A stretch of DNA of 64,000 nucleotides from Motiliproteus sediminis (GCF_017912535.1 NZ_JAERQK010000011.1:53134-117133); one strand, 5' to 3'; positions 1 through 9,032 are shown, counted from the first letter of the stretch. The notes: generated from the sequence alone by a model not told the origin. Made by a program: numbers and translations.

Positions 1-712
1 CGCGGGAGTACCGATCATAATGCATGGCCGCCTGGCCATGGCTGGGTGCTTCTGCAAGCCGTACATTGCGTGGAATCACGGTGCGATAAACACGTTCGCC
101 AAAGTATTCGACCAGCTGACCGGAAACCTCGCGGGTCAGCCCGTTACGGGGGTCAAACATGGTACGCAGAATCCCTTCGATACGCAGTTCCGGATTGAGC
201 GAGTGGCGGATCTTTTCGATCGTACTCATCAGCGCCGATATTCCCTCCAGCGCGTAATATTCGCACTGCATCGGAATCACCACGCCGGTTGCCGCCACCA
301 GGGCGTTGACCGTCAGCATGTTCAGCGATGGCGGGCAATCGATCAGAATGTAATCGTACTGCTCGGCGACCGCACTAAGCGACGATTTGAGCCGGAACTC
401 CTTGCGCTTGGCGGCGATCAGCTCCACTTCAGCCGCGGTCAGGTCACCGTTGGCCGGGAGCAGATCAAAGCCACCACTGGTTTCCGCGGTGATCGCCTCC
501 TGAATCGGGATACGACCGGTCAGCACGTCATAAACCGACAACTCCAGCGCCGATTTATCGACCCCGGCCCCCATGGTGGCGTTGCCCTGCGGGTCGAGAT
601 CTACCATCAGGACCTTGCGCTTGGTCGCTGCCAACGACGCGGCCAGGTTGACGCAGGACGTCGTCTTGCCGACACCGCCTTTCTGATTGGCTACCGCCAG
701 AATCTTGGTCAC
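1..712 (-). CDS. parA: ParA/Soj chromosome-partitioning ATPase (3' end outside window)
   Basis: Walker-type ATPase that, with ParB bound at parS, segregates the newly replicated origin region. It begins at a GTG (712) giving VTKILAVANQKGGVGKTTS; the deviant Walker A KGGVGKTT lies at residues 11-18. About 237 residues are present and the frame is still open at base 1 in the family-typical C-terminal stretch LAEAPSHGQAAMHYDRYSR, so only about 20-30 residues and the stop are missing. It follows rsmG by 19 bp in the rsmG-parA-parB order usual for this group; parB would lie just left of the window. Two parS-like sites further right (19544, 21158) fit an active ParABS system. Confidence 0.95.
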   Translation of the reverse strand, partial: MTKILAVANQKGGVGKTTSCVNLAASLAATKRKVLMVDLDPQGNATMGAGVDKSALELSVYDVLTGRIPIQEAITAETSGGFDLLPANGDLTAAEVELIAAKRKEFRLKSSLSAVAEQYDYILIDCPPSLNMLTVNALVAATGVVIPMQCEYYALEGISALMSTIEKIRHSLNPELRIEGILRTMFDPRNGLTREVSGQLVEYFGERVYRTVIPRNVRLAEAPSHGQAAMHYDRYSR

Positions 713-731
713 GCCCGGATCTCCTTGTCGA

Positions 732-1358
732 TCAAGCCGCTCGTTCCAGAATTAACAGATGCCGTTCACCGTCGGTATCCGGTACAAGCAAGCGATGCGC
801 CGCCTGCAACCGAACCCCTGGCGGCAATGCATTCAGTTCCTCTTCGGGATACTGCCCTTTCATCGCCAGAAAACGCCCCTGTTCAGCACACAGGTGGTCG
901 GTCCAGCGCAGCATATCCTCAAGCGAGGCAAAGGCACGCGACACCACCTCGTCGAAAGGCTCCGCGACGCAGCTTTCGGCCCGTCCGCCGACAATATCGA
1001 GGTTGGTCAGTCCCAGCTCAAGTTTGGCCTGCTGCTGAAAGCGGGTCTTTTTGCCGTTGCTGTCCAGCAGGGTGAAGGAGCGTTGCGGTTGGATGATTGC
1101 CAGCGGAATGCCCGGCAATCCGGGGCCCGAACCGACGTCGATAACACGTGCTCCCTGCAGGTAACCGGCGATACTGAGGCTATCGAGCAGATGGCGACTG
1201 ACCATCTGCCGAGGATCCCGAATTGCGGTCAGATTATAGGCGCGATTCCATTTATGCAAGAGCGCCAAGTAGCCAAGCAGTTGCTCGATCCTGGCGTTAT
1301 CCAACGCCAGCCCCATTGCGTTCAGGCCCCGCTCCAAGGTGGTTCGTAACTCGGTCAT
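732..1358 (-). CDS. rsmG: 16S rRNA (guanine527-N7)-methyltransferase RsmG (GidB)
   Basis: 208-residue class I SAM-dependent methyltransferase that makes m7G527 in 16S rRNA; loss of the enzyme in other bacteria gives low-level streptomycin resistance (family knowledge). The N-terminal helix region reads [17 protein letters not shown] and the SAM-binding loop is [17 protein letters not shown] (about residues 92-108). Length matches the family (207 aa in E. coli). The ATG overlaps the mnmG stop by 4 bp (ATGA), so the two are translationally coupled as in the classical gidA-gidB pair. Confidence 0.97.
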   Translation of the reverse strand: MTELRTTLERGLNAMGLALDNARIEQLLGYLALLHKWNRAYNLTAIRDPRQMVSRHLLDSLSIAGYLQGARVIDVGSGPGLPGIPLAIIQPQRSFTLLDSNGKKTRFQQQAKLELGLTNLDIVGGRAESCVAEPFDEVVSRAFASLEDMLRWTDHLCAEQGRFLAMKGQYPEEELNALPPGVRLQAAHRLLVPDTDGERHLLILERAA

Positions 1359-3262
1359 GCGCCTGAATCCCCGGCTGCGCGCAGCGCCTGTTGCTTGCGC
1401 TCCAGTTTTTTCAGATGCACCAGCAACAACGACACCGCCGCCGGAGTCATCCCCTGCAGGCGGGCAGCAGCACCAAGAGTTTCGGGACGAGCCTGGGCCA
1501 GCTTACTGCGCAGCTCGTTAGACAGCCCGTCGATAGCGGCGTAATCGAGTTCAACCGGTAAGCGGGTGTGCTCCTGACGCTTGAGCCGTTCGATCTCATC
1601 CTGTTGGCGACTGATGTAGCCGGCGTACTTGACCTCGATCTCCACCTGCTCGGCGACCCGCTCATCGATCTCGACAGGGCCTGCCAAATGCCCCAGGTCG
1701 GCATACTCCAGCTCGGGACGCTTGAGCAGGTCCAGCAGGTTGTACTCCCGTGCCAACGGACTGTTGAGTTTGGGGGCCAGCACCTCGGCAGCTGCAGATG
1801 TGGGTTGTACCCAGCTGCTGCGCAAACGCTCGGTTTCACGGGCAATCCCTTCACGCTTTTCACAGAAGGCTCGCCAGCGCGCTTCGCCTACCAGGCCGAT
1901 CTCCCGCCCCTTTTCGGTGAGACGCAGATCGGCATTATCTTCACGCAGGATCAGGCGGTACTCGGCCCGGCTGGTAAACATGCGATAAGGCTCTGAGGTA
2001 CCGAGGGTGATCAGGTCATCCACCATCACGCCGATGTAGGCCTCATCGCGACGCGGATACCAGGGATCTTTGCCCTGAGCTCGCAACGCCGCGTTAGCCC
2101 CGGCAAGAAGCCCCTGCGCACCGGCTTCTTCGTAGCCGGTGGTACCGTTAATCTGGCCGGCAAAATAGAGCCCCTGAATCAGGCGGCTTTCCAGCGAATG
2201 GCGCAGATCCTGCGGGTTGAAATAATCGTATTCGATAGCGTAGCCGGGGCGGGTGATATGGGCGTTCTCGAACCCCTTCATCGAACGCACAAGCTGCAGC
2301 TGAACATCAAAAGGCAGGCTGGTCGAAATACCGTTGGGGTAAAGCTCGTGGGTGCTCAATCCTTCCGGTTCGACAAAGATCTGGTGCGAATTCTTGTCCG
2401 CGAAACGCACGATTTTATCTTCGATCGAAGGACAGTAGCGAGGGCCTACGCCTTCGATCACCCCGGTGTACATGGGGGAGCGGTCCATACCGCCGCGAAT
2501 GATCTCGTGGGTGCGTTCGTTGGTATGGGTGATGTAACAACTGATCTGGCGCGGGTGATCTGCAACCGAGCCAAGGTAAGACATCACCGGCAACGGGGTA
2601 TCACCCGGTTGCTCCTGCATTACCGAAAAATCGACACTGCGGGCGTCGATGCGTGGTGGGGTTCCGGTTTTCAGGCGATCAATCCGCAGTTCCGTCTCCC
2701 GTAACCGTTGTGCCAGCGTGCTTGAAGCCGGATCGCCAGCACGACCACCGGTATGGTTCTGCAAACCGATATGAATCAGACCGCCCAAAAAGGTTCCTGC
2801 GGTCAGCACCACGGTCGGGGCCATGAACCGCAACCCCATCTGGGTGACCACACCGCGTACTTGATCACCCTCGAGAATCAAATCATCCGCCATCTGCTGA
2901 AAGATCTGCAGGTTGGGCTGGTTCTCCAGTATCTCACGGGCAACCGCTTTGTAGAGCTGTCGATCGGCCTGCGCTCGCGTGGCCCTTACTGCGGGTCCCT
3001 TACGTGAGTTCAGCACCCGGAACTGAATCCCGGCACGGTCGGTGATCCGCGCCATGGCACCATCCAGCGCATCAATCTCTTTGACCAGGTGACTCTTACC
3101 GATGCCGCCGATGGCGGGGTTACAGGACATCTGCCCCAGAGTCTCGATATTCTGGGTCAACAACAAGGTGCGGCTTCCCATCCGCGCAGCCGCCAGAGCA
3201 GCTTCGGTACCGGCATGTCCTCCGCCGATCACGATGACATCAAAACGTTCGGGAAAATCCAC
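1355..3262 (-). CDS. mnmG: tRNA uridine-5-carboxymethylaminomethyl modification enzyme MnmG (GidA)
   Basis: FAD-dependent partner of MnmE that installs cmnm5/nm5 at wobble U34 of several tRNAs. The N-terminal Rossmann motif is [21 protein letters not shown]; the GidA signature [11 protein letters not shown] and the conserved [15 protein letters not shown] segment are present. I place the start at GTG 3262 ([11 protein letters not shown]), because AGAGG sits 8 nt upstream and homologues begin with M-D-F/Y-P-x-R-F; this gives 635 aa (E. coli 629). An in-frame ATG at 3298 would add 12 residues and is less likely. It is transcribed away from the putative oriC immediately upstream. Confidence 0.96.
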   Translation of the reverse strand: MDFPERFDVIVIGGGHAGTEAALAAARMGSRTLLLTQNIETLGQMSCNPAIGGIGKSHLVKEIDALDGAMARITDRAGIQFRVLNSRKGPAVRATRAQADRQLYKAVAREILENQPNLQIFQQMADDLILEGDQVRGVVTQMGLRFMAPTVVLTAGTFLGGLIHIGLQNHTGGRAGDPASSTLAQRLRETELRIDRLKTGTPPRIDARSVDFSVMQEQPGDTPLPVMSYLGSVADHPRQISCYITHTNERTHEIIRGGMDRSPMYTGVIEGVGPRYCPSIEDKIVRFADKNSHQIFVEPEGLSTHELYPNGISTSLPFDVQLQLVRSMKGFENAHITRPGYAIEYDYFNPQDLRHSLESRLIQGLYFAGQINGTTGYEEAGAQGLLAGANAALRAQGKDPWYPRRDEAYIGVMVDDLITLGTSEPYRMFTSRAEYRLILREDNADLRLTEKGREIGLVGEARWRAFCEKREGIARETERLRSSWVQPTSAAAEVLAPKLNSPLAREYNLLDLLKRPELEYADLGHLAGPVEIDERVAEQVEIEVKYAGYISRQQDEIERLKRQEHTRLPVELDYAAIDGLSNELRSKLAQARPETLGAAARLQGMTPAAVSLLLVHLKKLERKQQALRAAGDSGA

Positions 3263-3355
3263 CTTGCTAACCTCTATCGACCGATTGTGGCCGCTCAATT
3301 CAAACAGGCGCCAGTATATCGGTTTGTCGAATCTTTAGAAATTCACTCGTTCTGT

Positions 3356-3690
3356 TGAACCTTAATGTTTAAGAAAGATGAAAGGGTATGAAGAAAGAAA
3401 GATGGTTATGGTGATTATGTTTAGCCCGACCATTTTCTGTGTATAACAACCAAAAACCTTTTTTTAACAGTATTTTGTGTGATTTAAAACTGTGGCTGAG
3501 GGGTGTATGCAGGGGGCGTGAAGGCTGTAGATAAGCTGGGCTCAACTAGCCACCTTATACACAGGTGATAATCATCCACAACCCACTCCTGCAGTTATCC
3601 CGCTGGAGTTATACAGTCTATGCACATGGTGCTGTGGATATGTTTTTTTCGAGTGACAGAACTTGTGGGTCTGTATTGGGGATAACTGGT
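3356..3690. other. oriC: Putative chromosomal origin (oriC): AT-rich tract plus DnaA-box cluster
   Basis: The intergenic stretch upstream of mnmG holds an AT-rich part (about 3356-3490, including a T7 run near 3470) followed by many DnaA-box matches. Exact TTATNCACA boxes lie at 3438-3446 (minus) and 3555-3563 (plus). One-mismatch boxes lie at 3526-3534 (minus), 3572-3580 (plus), 3618-3626 (plus), 3633-3641 (minus) and 3677-3685 (minus). The position next to gidA/mnmG is that of oriC in E. coli and Vibrio. The rpmH-dnaA gap has far fewer boxes. No gene is visible here apart from the mnmG leader. Assignment is by inspection only. Confidence 0.7.
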
Positions 3691-3692
3691 GC

Positions 3693-3926
3693 TCAGTTGG
3701 TGCAGGTGGGGTTGGTGGCCTGGCGAAATCGTTCGAGCAGGGTGGTGGAATCAGGCTGGCGACTCAGCCAGGCGAGGGTTTGTTCATCGCTCATCAGGCG
3801 TTCTGCGGGACACCAGATTTCACGACGGGTGTAGGTCGAACTGCTGCTACGGTGCTGCAGTTGCCAGCGCGCGCTGGCACCACTGTGATGGCGTACCAGA
3901 CGGGTTTGAGGATTAATTTCCAACAT
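3693..3926 (-). CDS. Small hypothetical protein (77 aa) downstream of the RES toxin
   Basis: Not recognised. The 77-residue product is basic and polar, rich in Arg and Ser, with an RREIWCP segment in the middle and no membrane helix or signal peptide. It is supported as a gene by a clear AGGAG 7 nt before the ATG. It follows the RES toxin by 62 bp on the same strand, so it may be the third gene of the toxin-antitoxin transcript, and it ends beside the DnaA-box cluster. A role in the module or at the origin would be guesswork. Confidence 0.6.
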   Translation of the reverse strand: MLEINPQTRLVRHHSGASARWQLQHRSSSSTYTRREIWCPAERLMSDEQTLAWLSRQPDSTTLLERFRQATNPTCTN

Positions 3927-3988
3927 ATCATTGCTCCTGTGTGCTGCTCGAAATTTGAGCGTCTCGGGCAGAGTAGAGCCTGTAGTTG

Positions 3989-4735
3989 TCAGAATGATGA
4001 CAGTGCCGGAGGATCTGCGCTGCTAGGATTGGACCAGTGGTCAAACTGCAACAGACGTCCCTGGTGTGCCATCCACACGCCCTGCTTGCTGACTTCGCAC
4101 AGCCATAACTGCTGCTCGCCCGGACGCGAGGCACCGATCTGTTCGGGATCAAGCAGTAGCAGGTTTAGTCCGAAATGAGGGCAGCAGCCGGAGGGGTATT
4201 CCCACCCGCTGATGCCGTGGTCACGGAGGACTACGGCCAGTTGCCTTGTCGGTTGCGGGTCGCTGCCGGTCAACAGATCACGTAGTCGCCGGAATGGCGG
4301 GTTCTGCAGCTGTGCTCCGGATGGACAGTGATAGCTCAAACTGAATGCAGTATGAAGACTACGCAAGGCCGCTGGTCGGGAGTTAGCTGGCAGCGCCTGC
4401 CAGAATCGGGAGCGGGCTGCGGCAACTTCTGCCAGCGCGGTTTCCAGTTCCAGCGATGCATAGAGCGCAGCGCCTTGGCGGGGCGGGTGAAAACGTCGCG
4501 GATGCGGCCAGCTGACTTGCTGCCAGGGGCTACGCAGTAAGGGGTCGAGGCGGCGGTCTGGCGATGTGGTTGAGCCCGATAACAGCCGTTCCAACGTTTG
4601 CAGCTCGGTCAGGTTGGTGGTCAATTCGGCACGAGCACGCTCGGCACCGGCGCAGGCTACACGCCAGGCCACGCCACTGAGGGTGACCGGGCGGATATCG
4701 GCCAGCAGTGATTGCCAGCTTTCACTGCTGGCCAC
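3989..4735 (-). CDS. RES-domain toxin of a type II toxin-antitoxin pair
   Basis: 248-residue protein with the RES fold. The Arg-Tyr-Glu-Ser pattern of the family is visible: R25 in AWRVACAG, Y92 in ALYASLELETALAEV, E102 in the same segment, and S182 in GISGWEYPSG. Characterised RES toxins (ParT, MbcT, Res) are related to ADP-ribosyltransferases and either degrade NAD+ or ADP-ribosylate a target; which activity applies here cannot be told. The start overlaps the end of the upstream Xre-type gene by 14 bp, the usual antitoxin-toxin arrangement. At 248 aa it is longer than many RES toxins (about 150-230 aa), with an extra N-terminal helical stretch. Confidence 0.85.
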   Translation of the reverse strand: MASSESWQSLLADIRPVTLSGVAWRVACAGAERARAELTTNLTELQTLERLLSGSTTSPDRRLDPLLRSPWQQVSWPHPRRFHPPRQGAALYASLELETALAEVAAARSRFWQALPANSRPAALRSLHTAFSLSYHCPSGAQLQNPPFRRLRDLLTGSDPQPTRQLAVVLRDHGISGWEYPSGCCPHFGLNLLLLDPEQIGASRPGEQQLWLCEVSKQGVWMAHQGRLLQFDHWSNPSSADPPALSSF

Positions 4736-5072
4736 AGTTACCTTCCAGATAATCGACCAGGCGCCCGAGCATCAGCGGGTCGGCTATCTGTTGTGCCGGT
4801 GTGCCGCCGGTGTCTTGATTGGGGCTGGTGAACCAGTGGCGGATCTGCGCTGGATCACCATGGCAGAGTTGGTACAGCGCCTGATAAGCGCGAATCAGCA
4901 GCAGGCTGAGTTCAGCCGCTTTGCTCGCCGGGTCAATGCCGCGATGAAGGCTGGTGCGATCACGTCCTATCACCTTACCGAGCTCTTCCTGGGTGAGACC
5001 TAACGATTTGGCCGCACGGCTGACCGTTTTGGCGAGCACCTGTGCGCTGTCGTCACGTGGAGGTAATGCCAT
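4722..5072 (-). CDS. Xre/MbcA/ParS-family antitoxin (DUF2384) paired with the RES toxin
   Basis: 116-residue antitoxin. The N-terminal half carries a helix-turn-helix (SLGLTQEELGKVIGRDRTSLHRG, split here as SLGLTQEELG at about 23-32 then RDRTSLHRG). The C-terminal half has the DUF2384 toxin-binding signature: WFTSPNQDTGGTP followed by LGRLVDYLEG. Such proteins neutralise the RES toxin by covering its active site and repress their own operon. It precedes and overlaps the toxin by 14 bp. A perfect inverted repeat 30 bp upstream of its ATG is a good operator candidate. Confidence 0.87.
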   Translation of the reverse strand: MALPPRDDSAQVLAKTVSRAAKSLGLTQEELGKVIGRDRTSLHRGIDPASKAAELSLLLIRAYQALYQLCHGDPAQIRHWFTSPNQDTGGTPAQQIADPLMLGRLVDYLEGNCGQQ

Positions 5073-5102
5073 GCGGTTTCTATCCCCTGGTGGTGGTTTT
5101 GG

Positions 5103-5125
5103 TGATGCGTGTGCATCATTTTATA
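5103..5125 (-). promoter_or_regulatory. Candidate operator and -10 element of the RES-Xre operon
   Basis: TGATGC-GTGT-GCATCA (5103-5118) is a perfect 6-bp inverted repeat. On the minus strand a TATAAA -10-like hexamer (5120-5125) lies 1 bp upstream of it, so a dimeric Xre repressor bound here would cover the transcription start. No convincing -35 was found. Autorepression is standard for Xre antitoxins; the binding itself is inferred. Confidence 0.55.
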
Positions 5126-5157
5126 TTTAAATGTTGCGTTTTACACCGTTGATCTGA

Positions 5158-5190
5158 GGTGGATCGACCTCGCGGACGGGTCGATCCACC
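5158..5190 (-). terminator. Perfect 12-bp inverted repeat after mnmE (terminator-like)
   Basis: GGTGGATCGACC and GGTCGATCCACC (5158-5169 and 5179-5190) flank a 9-nt loop, 18 bp beyond the mnmE stop. The stem is strong, but no U-tract follows on the minus strand, so it may be a Rho-type or 3'-stabilising structure rather than a classical intrinsic terminator. Confidence 0.45.
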
Positions 5191-5207
5191 ACTGGAATAT
5201 TCGGGCT

Positions 5208-6572
5208 TTACTTGCCGATACAGAAAGAGCTGAAGATACGCCCCAGCAGGTCGTCGGTGGTGAAGGCGCCGGTGATCTCGTCCAGTGCCTGCTGGGCGTG
5301 GCGGAGATCTTCAGCCAGTAGTTCACCGGCGCCCAGATGCTGGAGCTGATGTTCGCCCTGACGGAGGAACTCGCGGCTGCGCTCGATGGCGTCGATATGG
5401 CGTCGGCGGGCCATAAAGCCGCCTTCACCGGTGTTGCGGTAGCCCATGCATTGTTTCAGGTGTTCGCGCAGCAGGTCGATCCCCTGCTGTTCGCGGGCGC
5501 TGAGGCGGATCAGGTGGCAGTCGTCCTGACTGTCGACGCCGACCGCTTCGCCGGATTGATCCACTTTGTTGCGAATCACCGTGACCTTGTCGTTACCGGG
5601 CAGGTGGCTCATGAAATCGGGCCACAACTGTTGCGGACGGGTTTCAGCGTTGGTAGTGGCATCGACCACCAGCAATACCCGATCCGCCTGGCGGATCTCC
5701 TCCCAGGCGCGCTCAATACCGATCCGCTCCACTTCGTCGGCCCCCTCGCGCAGGCCGGCGGTATCGATGATATGCAGTGGCATACCGTCAATATGGATAT
5801 GCTCGCGCAGCACGTCGCGGGTGGTGCCGGCGATATCGGTGACGATCGCCGACTCTTTGCCCGCCAGCGCATTGAGCAGACTCGACTTACCGGCGTTGGG
5901 ACGGCCGGCGATGACCACGTTCATCCCTTCTCGCAGCAGTGCGCCCTGGCACGCTTCGGCCAGCACCTGATCCAGATCAGCCAGAATGGCACCGAGGTCG
6001 GCGGCAACTTTGCCGTCGGCAAGAAAGTCGATCTCCTCTTCCGGAAAATCGATCGCTGCCTCGACGTAGATACGCAACTGGATCAGTCGTTCGACCAGAG
6101 CATGGATTCGACGGGAGAACTCACCTTGCAGCGAACGTAAGGCGGAGCGTGCGGCCTGCTCGGAGACGCTGTCGATCAGGTCGGCGATCGCTTCTGCCTG
6201 CGCCAGGTCGAGCTTATCGTTAAGGAAGGCGCGCTCGGAGAACTCCCCGGGGCGGGCCATACGCGCCCCCAGAGCGACAACTCGTCTGAGCAAGAGGTCC
6301 TGCAGCACCGGCCCCCCGTGGCCTTGAAGCTCCAGCACATCTTCGCCGGTAAACGAGTGAGGGCCGGGGAAATAGAGCGCAATGCCCTGATCGAGTTGGT
6401 CCCCCTGATCACCCAGGAAGGGCCCGTAGTGGGCATAGCGTGGGCGGGGTACCAGACCCAGCAGGGCTAGGGCGATGGCGGTGGCCTTGGGGCCGGATAC
6501 TCGAATAATGCCGACCCCGCCTCGACCGGGCGCGGTCGCCAGTGCAGCGATGGTGTCGTTGTGTTGTTGCAT
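5208..6572 (-). CDS. mnmE: tRNA modification GTPase MnmE (TrmE)
   Basis: 454-residue GTPase that works with MnmG on wobble U34 of tRNAs. In order: N-terminal tetrahydrofolate-binding domain ([21 protein letters not shown]), helical domain, and an inserted G domain with [12 protein letters not shown] (G1), DIAGTTRD (G2), DTAGLR (G3), NKVD (G4) and SAR (G5). It ends in the diagnostic CIGK, whose Cys is catalytically required. Length equals E. coli MnmE (454 aa). In P. aeruginosa mnmE lies close to mnmG; here the toxin-antitoxin module and oriC candidate lie between them. Confidence 0.98.
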   Translation of the reverse strand: MQQHNDTIAALATAPGRGGVGIIRVSGPKATAIALALLGLVPRPRYAHYGPFLGDQGDQLDQGIALYFPGPHSFTGEDVLELQGHGGPVLQDLLLRRVVALGARMARPGEFSERAFLNDKLDLAQAEAIADLIDSVSEQAARSALRSLQGEFSRRIHALVERLIQLRIYVEAAIDFPEEEIDFLADGKVAADLGAILADLDQVLAEACQGALLREGMNVVIAGRPNAGKSSLLNALAGKESAIVTDIAGTTRDVLREHIHIDGMPLHIIDTAGLREGADEVERIGIERAWEEIRQADRVLLVVDATTNAETRPQQLWPDFMSHLPGNDKVTVIRNKVDQSGEAVGVDSQDDCHLIRLSAREQQGIDLLREHLKQCMGYRNTGEGGFMARRRHIDAIERSREFLRQGEHQLQHLGAGELLAEDLRHAQQALDEITGAFTTDDLLGRIFSSFCIGK

Positions 6573-6598
6573 GGCGGCTTAATCCTGCCCCGTTCGGA

Positions 6599-6627
6599 TT
6601 AAAAAAGGCCCCCGCAGGAGCCTTTTC
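6599..6627 (-). terminator. Intrinsic terminator after yidC
   Basis: On the minus strand AAAGGCTCC-TGC-GGGGGCCTTT forms a GC-rich hairpin followed by a T run, between the yidC stop (6644) and the mnmE start (6572). It suggests that mnmE has its own promoter or depends on read-through. Confidence 0.8.
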
Positions 6628-6643
6628 AGTGTAGTGCTTCCGC

Positions 6644-8341
6644 CTAGCTCCGCTTGGCGCTGGCCTCGGCTTCGATACGGCGGGTGATCACCCACTGTTG
6701 GGCGATGGAAAGCACGTTGTTGACCACCCAGTAGAGCACCAGACCGGCCGGGAACCAGAGGAAGAAGAAGGTGAACACAAACGGTAGCATCTTCATGATC
6801 TTGGCCTGCATGGGGTCCGGAGGCGTCGGGTTCAGCATCTGCTGCACAAACATGGTGGCACCCATCAGGATCGGCAGTACAAAGTAGGGGTCCATCACCG
6901 ACAGGTCCTGAATCCACAGCATGAACGGTGCGTGACGCAGTTCGACACTTTCCAGCAGTACCCAGTAGAGCGCAATAAACACCGGCATCTGGATCAGGAT
7001 CGGCAGGCAGCCGCCGAGCGGGTTGATCTTCTCTTTCTGGTACAGCTTCATCATCGCCTGGGACATCTTCTGGCGATCGTCGCCATACATCTCCTTCATG
7101 CGCTGCAGTTCGGGTGCAACGGCGCGCATCTTGGCCATGGAGTTGTAGGCTTTGGCAGACAGTGGGAAGAAGATCGCCTTGACCACCAGGGTAACCAGAA
7201 TGATGGCCACGCCCCAGTTGTTGACGAAATCGTGGAACAGCTTCAGCAACCAGAACAGGGGCTGAGCGATCCACCATAGCCAGCCGAAGTCGACGGTGAG
7301 TTCCAGATTGGGGCCCACCTGTTCCAGACGCTCCTGCACCTTGGGACCTACATAAAGGTTGGCGCTGGTCACACCTTGCTGCCCTGGGGCGACGTTAAGG
7401 GTGGGAGAAACAAAACCGGCCAGGTAGTTGCCGCCACGCTCGCGGGCAAAGTAGTTATGGCTCTGCTCGGGATTGGGCACCCAGGCGCTGACAAAGTAAT
7501 GCTGCAGCATTGCCACCCAACCGCCGGCGGATTTGGCGCCGAACTTGGCATCGTCAACGTCGTCAAAGCTGTACTTGAGGTACTTTTCGCTTTCGGTGGA
7601 GAATGCCGGACCTAGATAGGACTGCATGCCCATGCTGGTTTGCGTCGACGGATCTGCGGTGCGGTCCCGCTTGAGTTGACCAAACAGGTTGCCCTGCCAT
7701 GGCTGATCGCTCTGGTTATCAATCAGGTAGGACACCTTGACCAGATAATCGCCACGACTGAATTCGAACCGTTTGGTGATCACCACGCCGCTGTCTTGCT
7801 GCAGCGTGAGGTCAACCGTCAGGTTATCCTGACCCTCAGCCAGGCTATAGCTGGCTGCAGCACTCTGGTAGCGCGGGCGGGTAGCACTGTTGTCCGGACC
7901 GTTGGCTCCGGTGAGTCCGCTTTGAGCAGTGTAGACGCGGCTGTCGTTCTGCTCCAGCAGGACGAAGCTCTGGCCGGTGCTGAGCAGAGCCAGATGCTGC
8001 GGCAGCGCAGCCTGGATGATGTCGCCGCCGTAAGGGTCGATCAGCAATTCCAGAGTGTCGGTGGTAACCGCGATCAGACCGTTGTTGCTGTGGCCAGCGG
8101 TTGATCCGGCTACCGGCAGGGCGCTGTCGCCAGGCGCAGCTACAGGTGCTGCACTGGGGATATCCTCTGCTGCCGGTGCCGCCTGATCGTTAGCGCTGAT
8201 ATCGGGGGCGGCCGAGTATGAGGAGACGGGGGTCGTTGCTACCGGAGCGTTGGTGTTACCGTAATCCTGATTCCATTGGAGAACCAGCAAGTAAGAGATC
8301 ACTGCCAGCGCGCCGATCAGGACAATACGTTGGATATCCAT
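6644..8341 (-). CDS. yidC: Membrane protein insertase YidC
   Basis: 565-residue inner-membrane insertase acting alone or with SecYEG. N-terminal membrane segment (IVLIGALAVISYLLVLQW), then an Ala/Pro/Thr-rich linker, the large periplasmic P1 domain (about residues 60-340), and the conserved C-terminal core of five membrane helices (from about 350). The core includes WGVAIILVTLVVKAIFFPLS and the closing helix region PAGLVLYWVVNNVLS. The C-terminus is short and basic (EAEASAKRS). Gene order rpmH-rnpA-yidC-mnmE is normal, but yidD, which usually sits between rnpA and yidC, is absent from the 89-bp gap. Confidence 0.98.
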   Translation of the reverse strand: MDIQRIVLIGALAVISYLLVLQWNQDYGNTNAPVATTPVSSYSAAPDISANDQAAPAAEDIPSAAPVAAPGDSALPVAGSTAGHSNNGLIAVTTDTLELLIDPYGGDIIQAALPQHLALLSTGQSFVLLEQNDSRVYTAQSGLTGANGPDNSATRPRYQSAAASYSLAEGQDNLTVDLTLQQDSGVVITKRFEFSRGDYLVKVSYLIDNQSDQPWQGNLFGQLKRDRTADPSTQTSMGMQSYLGPAFSTESEKYLKYSFDDVDDAKFGAKSAGGWVAMLQHYFVSAWVPNPEQSHNYFARERGGNYLAGFVSPTLNVAPGQQGVTSANLYVGPKVQERLEQVGPNLELTVDFGWLWWIAQPLFWLLKLFHDFVNNWGVAIILVTLVVKAIFFPLSAKAYNSMAKMRAVAPELQRMKEMYGDDRQKMSQAMMKLYQKEKINPLGGCLPILIQMPVFIALYWVLLESVELRHAPFMLWIQDLSVMDPYFVLPILMGATMFVQQMLNPTPPDPMQAKIMKMLPFVFTFFFLWFPAGLVLYWVVNNVLSIAQQWVITRRIEAEASAKRS

Positions 8342-8430
8342 GCGTCAATCTGCCGATGCCATTAATGGGTTGGTGTTAAAGCATGCGTAGTCTGCCTTCT
8401 TTGCCGGCAAACGGCAAAACTAGATGCCGG

Positions 8431-8808
8431 TTAAGAGGCGTTCGTCCGATACCTTGCGTGGTACTTGCGCAACCGCTTCCAACTCTGTTGCAGCAGCTGG
8501 TCTAAGGCCGGATTATCCAGTTTACCCAGGCCGGGGCGGGCCAGTACCACAATATCCAGGTCAGGCAGTTCATGTTGCAGCAGGCGAAAGGATTCGCGAA
8601 TCAGGCGTTTGACCCTATTTCGCTGAGTTGCGAGCCGAACATGCTTTTTGGCGATGACCAGGCCGACTCGGGGACGGGAAAGCTGGTTTGGGCATGCAAG
8701 GATAAGCAGGTGCTTATCCGATACTTTAACTTTGGCGCCATTGAAGACCGTTCGGTAATCCCCGGCGTTCAGTAGTCGTGAACACCGGGGAAACGCGAAA
8801 TCGGTCAT
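8431..8808 (-). CDS. rnpA: Ribonuclease P protein component
   Basis: 125-residue basic protein that assists the RNase P RNA in 5' maturation of tRNAs. The family signature RNRVKRLIRESFR is intact (about residues 67-79), preceded by PRVGLVIAKKHVRLATQ. Length fits (119-135 aa in relatives). The N-terminus (MTDFAFPRCSRLLNAGDYRTVF) aligns with the usual F-x-R-x-x-R-L-L-x-x-x-D-Y/F pattern. It follows rpmH by 30 bp. Confidence 0.96.
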   Translation of the reverse strand: MTDFAFPRCSRLLNAGDYRTVFNGAKVKVSDKHLLILACPNQLSRPRVGLVIAKKHVRLATQRNRVKRLIRESFRLLQHELPDLDIVVLARPGLGKLDNPALDQLLQQSWKRLRKYHARYRTNAS

Positions 8809-8838
8809 CTATGACAAGTTGCCAAATCACTGCGCCAA

Positions 8839-8973
8839 TCAGGCGGCCAGTGACTTACGGCCTTTCGCGCGACGAGCAGCCAGTACCTGACGGCCGTTCT
8901 TGGTAGCCATGCGAGCACGGAAACCATGAGTGCGCTTGCGCTTGAGAACGCTGGGTTGGAAAGTTCTTTTCAT
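8839..8973 (-). CDS. rpmH: 50S ribosomal protein L34
   Basis: 44-residue ribosomal protein starting [18 protein letters not shown] and ending [10 protein letters not shown], a near-invariant sequence in gammaproteobacteria. Too short for many gene finders but unambiguous. It heads the rpmH-rnpA-yidC cluster and is divergent from dnaA, with its own promoter at 9033-9061. Confidence 0.98.
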   Translation of the reverse strand: MKRTFQPSVLKRKRTHGFRARMATKNGRQVLAARRAKGRKSLAA

Positions 8974-9032
8974 CACTCAGTCCTACGTTATTTAGGGAGG
9001 CAGACTCCCCACCTCGTTAAAACAAGAGCGGA

